A DNA stretch of 64,000 bases, from the NCBI GenBank assembly GCA_947475245.1, contig CANJLW010000017.1, forward strand, positions 24,971 through 88,970. The letters are read 5' to 3'. The notes under the pieces were generated by a model that saw only the letters and a program-made list of their open reading frames with translations, did not search any database and had not been told where the DNA came from. The translations under genes were made by a program, and so were the position numbers. Positions 61,501-64,000 of this stretch are shown one piece after another. Source of the DNA: Acetobacteraceae bacterium (GTDB lineage Bacteria > Pseudomonadota > Alphaproteobacteria > Acetobacterales > Acetobacteraceae). Each line of letters begins with the position of its first letter. The stretch's first letter is position 1.

Positions 61501-62136
61501 GCGCTGGTCGGACCGTCCGGCGCGGGCAAAACCACCATCGCCAGCCTGTTGCTGCGATTCTGGGACCCCGCGACCGGCGCGATCAAGCTGGACGGAGTCG
61601 ACCTTCGCCACCTCACGCTCGACGGCCTCCGCGCGCGCATCGCCCTGGTCGCTCAGGACACCTATCTGTTCAACGACACGCTGGAAGCCAACGTACGGCT
61701 GGCACGACCGGACGCGGCGCCCGACCAGATCGCGCTCGCATTGTCGCGCGCGGCCCTGGCCCCCTTTGTCGCCGGATTGCCGGACGGTTTGGCGACGAAA
61801 GTTGGTGAGCGCGGCGTTCAACTCTCCGGCGGACAGCGACAACGCATCGCCATCGCACGCGCCTTCCTGAAGGACGCGCCCCTTCTGGTGCTGGACGAGG
61901 CCACATCCCACCTCGACACCATCAGCGAACAGGCGGTCCGAACGGCGCTGGACGGGTTGATGGCCAACCGCACCACGATCGTCGTGGCGCATCGCCTGTC
62001 CACGATCCGTCAGGCCGCTCTCATCCTCGTCATGCGCGACGGCCAACTGGTCGAGTCCGGCACCCACGCCGAGCTTCTGAGTTTGCGTGGGGTCTATGCT
62101 CGCTTGGTCGAGCACCAGACAGCCAACCTGACCTGA
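58579..62136 (+). CDS. Single-chain double ABC exporter (CydDC-like fusion)
   Basis: An 1185-residue protein with two membrane domains and two ATPase domains in one chain. Half 1 (~1-590) looks CydD-like ([32 protein letters not shown]). Its Walker A is GPSGSGKSS (~371), signature [14 protein letters not shown] and Walker [13 protein letters not shown]. Half 2 (~610-1185) is CydC-like with GPSGAGKTT (~977), LSGGQRQR and [12 protein letters not shown]. Both sites retain the catalytic Glu and switch His. CydDC normally is two genes, for cytochrome bd assembly by thiol export. No cydAB is nearby, so the substrate is uncertain. Confidence 0.88.
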   Translation: MHFDLKLWRMMDGYRGRIGLAVVLGLTSLAVGIARFAFLGMFLAAAFRGESGSALVTPLIAAALAILIRAALDHTRAMIAHRTAMQVQATLRGRLFDKIVALGPAWFGAERTGGTMLSMVDGVEQLQTFFGQYLPQVAIAICAPVAIFAFIAWWDVPVAATMLAAALFTLIMPAAVHRRTSKASRQRQTAFKSFGEEFLDAVQGLPTLKAFGQSASYGRMLATKARALSDSTFWVLALNVLTRGFTDLGTALGAAAALLLGAWRVSQGQMTLEALLIVLMAGTEIFRPLRDLRAVLHQGLNGQAAAAGVNALLDTPVSAPAEPADPTVSPPATADILFENVGFSYPGGRGPAHRGLTFAVAAGERVGIVGPSGSGKSSIVRLLLRLHDPQTGTIGIGGHDLRALAPDAIRRMIAVVAQDTYLFHGTVEENLRLGRPDATDAEVIAAATAANAHHFIESLPDGYRTIIGERGSSLSGGQRQRIAIARAILRDAPILILDEALSSVDAENESVIQQALDRLMMGRTTLILAHRLSSVIGADRILVLDAGRVVQSGPHAVLIEQDGPYRSLMAPQLAERRTGDTIPELATADPTTRQAASALATSLTEDAAQVGWPETIRTLLRVVRPYRGQLAITVLCGISRVIAFIGVGVLGAFVVGSVKAGSPIGSLAIGLLIAAPLAGLLHWLESWIAHAMAYALLADMRIDLFRKLDQLAPAYLLKRRSGDLVALATQDVETVEYFFAHTIAPAIVAGLVPAVVLLALGWVAWPLALALAPFLIYAGASPLIGRQRIDALGSSARGALGAMGAYATETIQGLAELVAFNAATGRRDGFMSTVRAYQTTRLRLLADLSFQAAALEVATGFGGLAVAACGALLVGQGQLTPETLPLLMLVSVAAFLPVSEIAQVGRQLADTIASTRRLAVVHAEPVAIADGQQMPAAPSGGSSVSFERVSFTYPGRSVAALQNLSFTIPAGATVALVGPSGAGKTTIASLLLRFWDPATGAIKLDGVDLRHLTLDGLRARIALVAQDTYLFNDTLEANVRLARPDAAPDQIALALSRAALAPFVAGLPDGLATKVGERGVQLSGGQRQRIAIARAFLKDAPLLVLDEATSHLDTISEQAVRTALDGLMANRTTIVVAHRLSTIRQAALILVMRDGQLVESGTHAELLSLRGVYARLVEHQTANLT

Positions 62137-62142
62137 CCCGCG

Positions 62143-63777
62143 TTACGCCGCCATCCGCACGCCGGCGGCGTCCTCCAGGATCATCGCCGCCGCCTTTTCG
62201 GCGATCATGATCGTTGGAGCGTTGGTGTTGCCGCCCACGACCACGGGCATGATCGAGGCGTCGGCCACCCGCAGCCCATCGACGCCGTGCACGCGCAGCC
62301 GCGGATCGACGACGGCATTGGTGCCGGTTCCCATCGTGCAGGAACTGGTTGGATGCTGGTTCGATACGCCGCTTTCGCGGATGAACGCGATCAAATCCTT
62401 CTCGGCGGTCACTGACGGGCCCGGCGTGATTTCCTCGACGATATAGGGCTTCAGCGCCTGTTGGCCGGCGATCCTGCGACACAGTGCGATACCCGCCAGC
62501 AACGCCTGCATGTCGTACTCGCTGCGCAGATAGTCGAACAGCACCTTGGGCGGCGCGAGCGGATCGGGACTGCCGAGGCGTACCGTGCCGCGCCCGTCGG
62601 GGCGCAAATGCACCGGCATCAGCGTGAATCCCGGAAAAGGATGCGGCTTCACGCGATCCTTGCTGCGTTCCAGCGTGCTCCACTCAAATATGTTGATCTG
62701 CAGGTCGGGGCGTTCCAGGCGTGGATCGGATTTGGTGAATACGCCGGAATGAATACCGTTGCTGGCCATGGGGCCGGTGCGGAACAGCGCATACCGCGCC
62801 GCCGCCGCGATCTTTTTCGGCCAACTGCGTTCCAGATCGTTCAAGGTGATCGCCTTGCTGACACGCCAGTTCAGATTGGTGTTGAAGTGGTCGTGCAGGT
62901 TCGACCCCACCGACGGCATATCGCGCACCACGGGAACACCCATCTCCTGCAGGTGCTCCGCCGGTCCCAGGCCCGACAGCAGCAGCAATTGCGGAGAGCC
63001 GTAGGCCCCACCGGAAACAATGACTTCCCCACGGCAACGCGCGGTTTCCCGGCCGGAGGGCGACTGATACTCGACACCGACGGCACGGTTATTCTCGATC
63101 AGCACCTTGGTCGCGTGCGCGCCGGTGCGAACGACCAGATTTGACCGGGCGCGCGCGGGTTCCAGGTATGCCTTGGCCGTGCTCCAACGACGCCGGTTGT
63201 TGGTGGTGGTCTGGTAGTAACCGCAGCCTTCCTGCTGCGCGCCATTGAAGTCCCGGTTTCGCGGAATGCCGGCCTGTACACAGGCTTCCAGCGCGGCTTC
63301 CGCCAGTTCAAACGTCGACGGCTGGTCGGAGACATGCAACGGTCCGCCGACTCCGTGGAATTCGTCGGCGCCACGAGTCTGGTTCTCCGCCTTCTTGAAA
63401 TACGGCAGGACGGAGTCCCAATCCCAGCCCTCGCACCCGCGCTGCCGCCATTCGTCGTAATCGCGATGATTGCCGCGAATATACACCATGCCGTTAATCG
63501 AGCTCGAGCCACCCAACGTTTTGCCGCGCGGCAGATAGAGCTGGCGGTTGTTCAATTGCGGCTGGGGCGCGGTCTCGAACTTCCAGTTCACCTTTGGATT
63601 GACATAAGTGCGGGCAAATCCGAGCGGAATATGAATCCAGGGGTTTGTGTCCGGCGGACCGGCTTCCAGCAGCAGCACACGGTGACGACCCGACTCCGAC
63701 AGCCGAGCGGCGAGGACGCAACCGGCGGACCCGGCACCGGTGACGATGAAGTCAAAGCTATCCGCTGAATCGGACAT
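62143..63777 (-). CDS. GMC-family choline-dehydrogenase-like oxidoreductase
   Basis: A 544-residue FAD enzyme of the choline dehydrogenase/alcohol oxidase branch. FAD binding is [17 protein letters not shown]. The signature regions are [20 protein letters not shown] and [15 protein letters not shown]. The catalytic His is in [12 protein letters not shown] and Asn in [25 protein letters not shown] lies six bases before the ATG at 63777. It is not closely related to the GMC pair at 8011-11213: it has neither their cysteine cluster nor a small-subunit gene. The IS end lies 75 bases upstream and may affect its promoter. Confidence 0.92.
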   Translation of the reverse strand: MSDSADSFDFIVTGAGSAGCVLAARLSESGRHRVLLLEAGPPDTNPWIHIPLGFARTYVNPKVNWKFETAPQPQLNNRQLYLPRGKTLGGSSSINGMVYIRGNHRDYDEWRQRGCEGWDWDSVLPYFKKAENQTRGADEFHGVGGPLHVSDQPSTFELAEAALEACVQAGIPRNRDFNGAQQEGCGYYQTTTNNRRRWSTAKAYLEPARARSNLVVRTGAHATKVLIENNRAVGVEYQSPSGRETARCRGEVIVSGGAYGSPQLLLLSGLGPAEHLQEMGVPVVRDMPSVGSNLHDHFNTNLNWRVSKAITLNDLERSWPKKIAAAARYALFRTGPMASNGIHSGVFTKSDPRLERPDLQINIFEWSTLERSKDRVKPHPFPGFTLMPVHLRPDGRGTVRLGSPDPLAPPKVLFDYLRSEYDMQALLAGIALCRRIAGQQALKPYIVEEITPGPSVTAEKDLIAFIRESGVSNQHPTSSCTMGTGTNAVVDPRLRVHGVDGLRVADASIMPVVVGGNTNAPTIMIAEKAAAMILEDAAGVRMAA

Positions 63778-63858
63778 TATCGGCTCTCCTCCGTTTAACT
63801 GCCGCCAGGATCGACCGAACTTTTGTCCGTGGCAATCTCGCGTGTCGAACACTGTCAC

Positions 63859-63901
63859 TAGCTCGTGATCTGTCCGCATTTTGTAGCTCGTGAAGTGTCC
63901 G
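63859..63901. repeat. Paired direct repeats at the IS terminus
   Basis: TAGCTCGTGATCTGTCCG (63859-63876) and TAGCTCGTGAAGTGTCCG (63884-63901) match at 16 of 18 positions with a 25-base period. Short tandem terminal repeats are typical transposase-binding sites in IS ends. Confidence 0.7.
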
Positions 63902-63932
63902 GTCCAAACCCTTCCCCCAGCAGGGGGCAAGC

Positions 63933-64000
63933 ATGGACCGGACGCGCATTCACGAGGGAATACGTCAGATGCGTTTTGAACAAATCTTCGACCGCTGGGA
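63933..64000 (+). CDS. Transposase N-terminus (ISNCY-like), cut by window edge
   Basis: About 22 codons are visible from the ATG at 63933, including MDRTRIHEGIRQMRFEQIFD. The phrase R-Q-M-R-F-E followed by an acidic and aromatic stretch is the usual opening of ISNCY-group transposases, before their helix-turn-helix. The DDE core lies outside the window, so family assignment rests on this short piece. Confidence 0.55.
   Translation, partial: MDRTRIHEGIRQMRFEQIFDRW

Larger units (their letters stand above)
63853..64000 (+). mobile_element. Insertion sequence, left end (ISNCY-like), partial
   Basis: From about TGTCAC at 63853 to the window edge the sequence looks like an IS end. It contains paired direct repeats (63859-63901), then a short CCCCC/GGGGG stem, then a transposase start. 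The outer boundary is a guess, since the other end and any target duplication lie outside the window. Confidence 0.6.

Overview
The window is high-GC, densely coded alphaproteobacterial DNA, most likely from a member of the Rhodospirillales and perhaps Acetobacteraceae. The evidence is the mutM/ubiE/coaBC/dut neighbourhood, the flagellar gene order flgFGAH opposite fliL-fliM-DUF6468-motE-cheY-cheZ, CtrA-like boxes, a perfect sigma-54 site, and the many GMC dehydrogenases and Bug/CaiB-type catabolic genes. No rRNA, tRNA or CRISPR was seen, and no gene-free stretch exceeds about 190 bases. Genes are packed with frequent ATGA/GTGA/TTGA overlaps. The window starts inside a glycosyltransferase and ends inside an insertion sequence.

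Layout. 1-5857 is a surface-polysaccharide block: glycosyltransferase, UDP-galactopyranose mutase, WavE-like protein, methyltransferase, flippase. 5913-7969 holds two peptide-type ABC ATPases without permeases. 8011-12925 is an oxidation cluster: two tandem GMC flavoproteins, a gluconate-dehydrogenase-subunit-3-like protein and an iron alcohol dehydrogenase. 12932-15070 holds an EAL protein and a crotonase. 15170-22608 is the mutM <> ubiE-coaBC ... dut region. It lacks ubiB and has GNAT, an HWE-type kinase, DUF6502 and a DUF5666 lipoprotein between coaBC and dut, with striking palindromes upstream of DUF6502. 22610-24177 is a c-di-GMP pair (HPt and REC-EAL).

24314-28469 is a translationally linked trio: exported alpha/beta hydrolase, polytopic spermidine-synthase-like protein, and a PCMT-like protein with a Tat signal. 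28494-32810 returns to polysaccharide (AlgD-like dehydrogenase, GT4) plus a DUF2786 protein. 32875-34061 is a pterin/folate pair (FolM-like SDR, FolB). 34058-45884 is catabolic/transport: DHA2 exporter, Bug binding protein, xylulokinase, creatininase-like, SAF-domain dehydrogenase, CaiB CoA-transferase, PhyH dioxygenase, TPP enzyme, CNT nucleoside transporter and a small exported protein.

45881-56123 is motility. flgFGAH is transcribed leftward from a sigma-54 promoter. fliL, fliM, DUF6468, motE, cheY, cheZ and a giant periplasmic repeat protein are transcribed rightward, apparently with CtrA-like control and possibly leaderless transcripts. 56301-57719 is spermidine synthesis (speD, speE) with a terminator-like hairpin between the genes. 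57784-63777 carries an isomerase-type crotonase, a single-chain double ABC exporter and a choline-dehydrogenase-like GMC enzyme. The right edge is the end of an ISNCY-like element with the first codons of its transposase.

The strongest candidates for something undescribed are the DUF6502/DUF5666/HWE-kinase module with its operator-like dyads, the hydrolase/SpeE-like/Tat-PCMT trio, and the large secreted protein coupled to cheZ.
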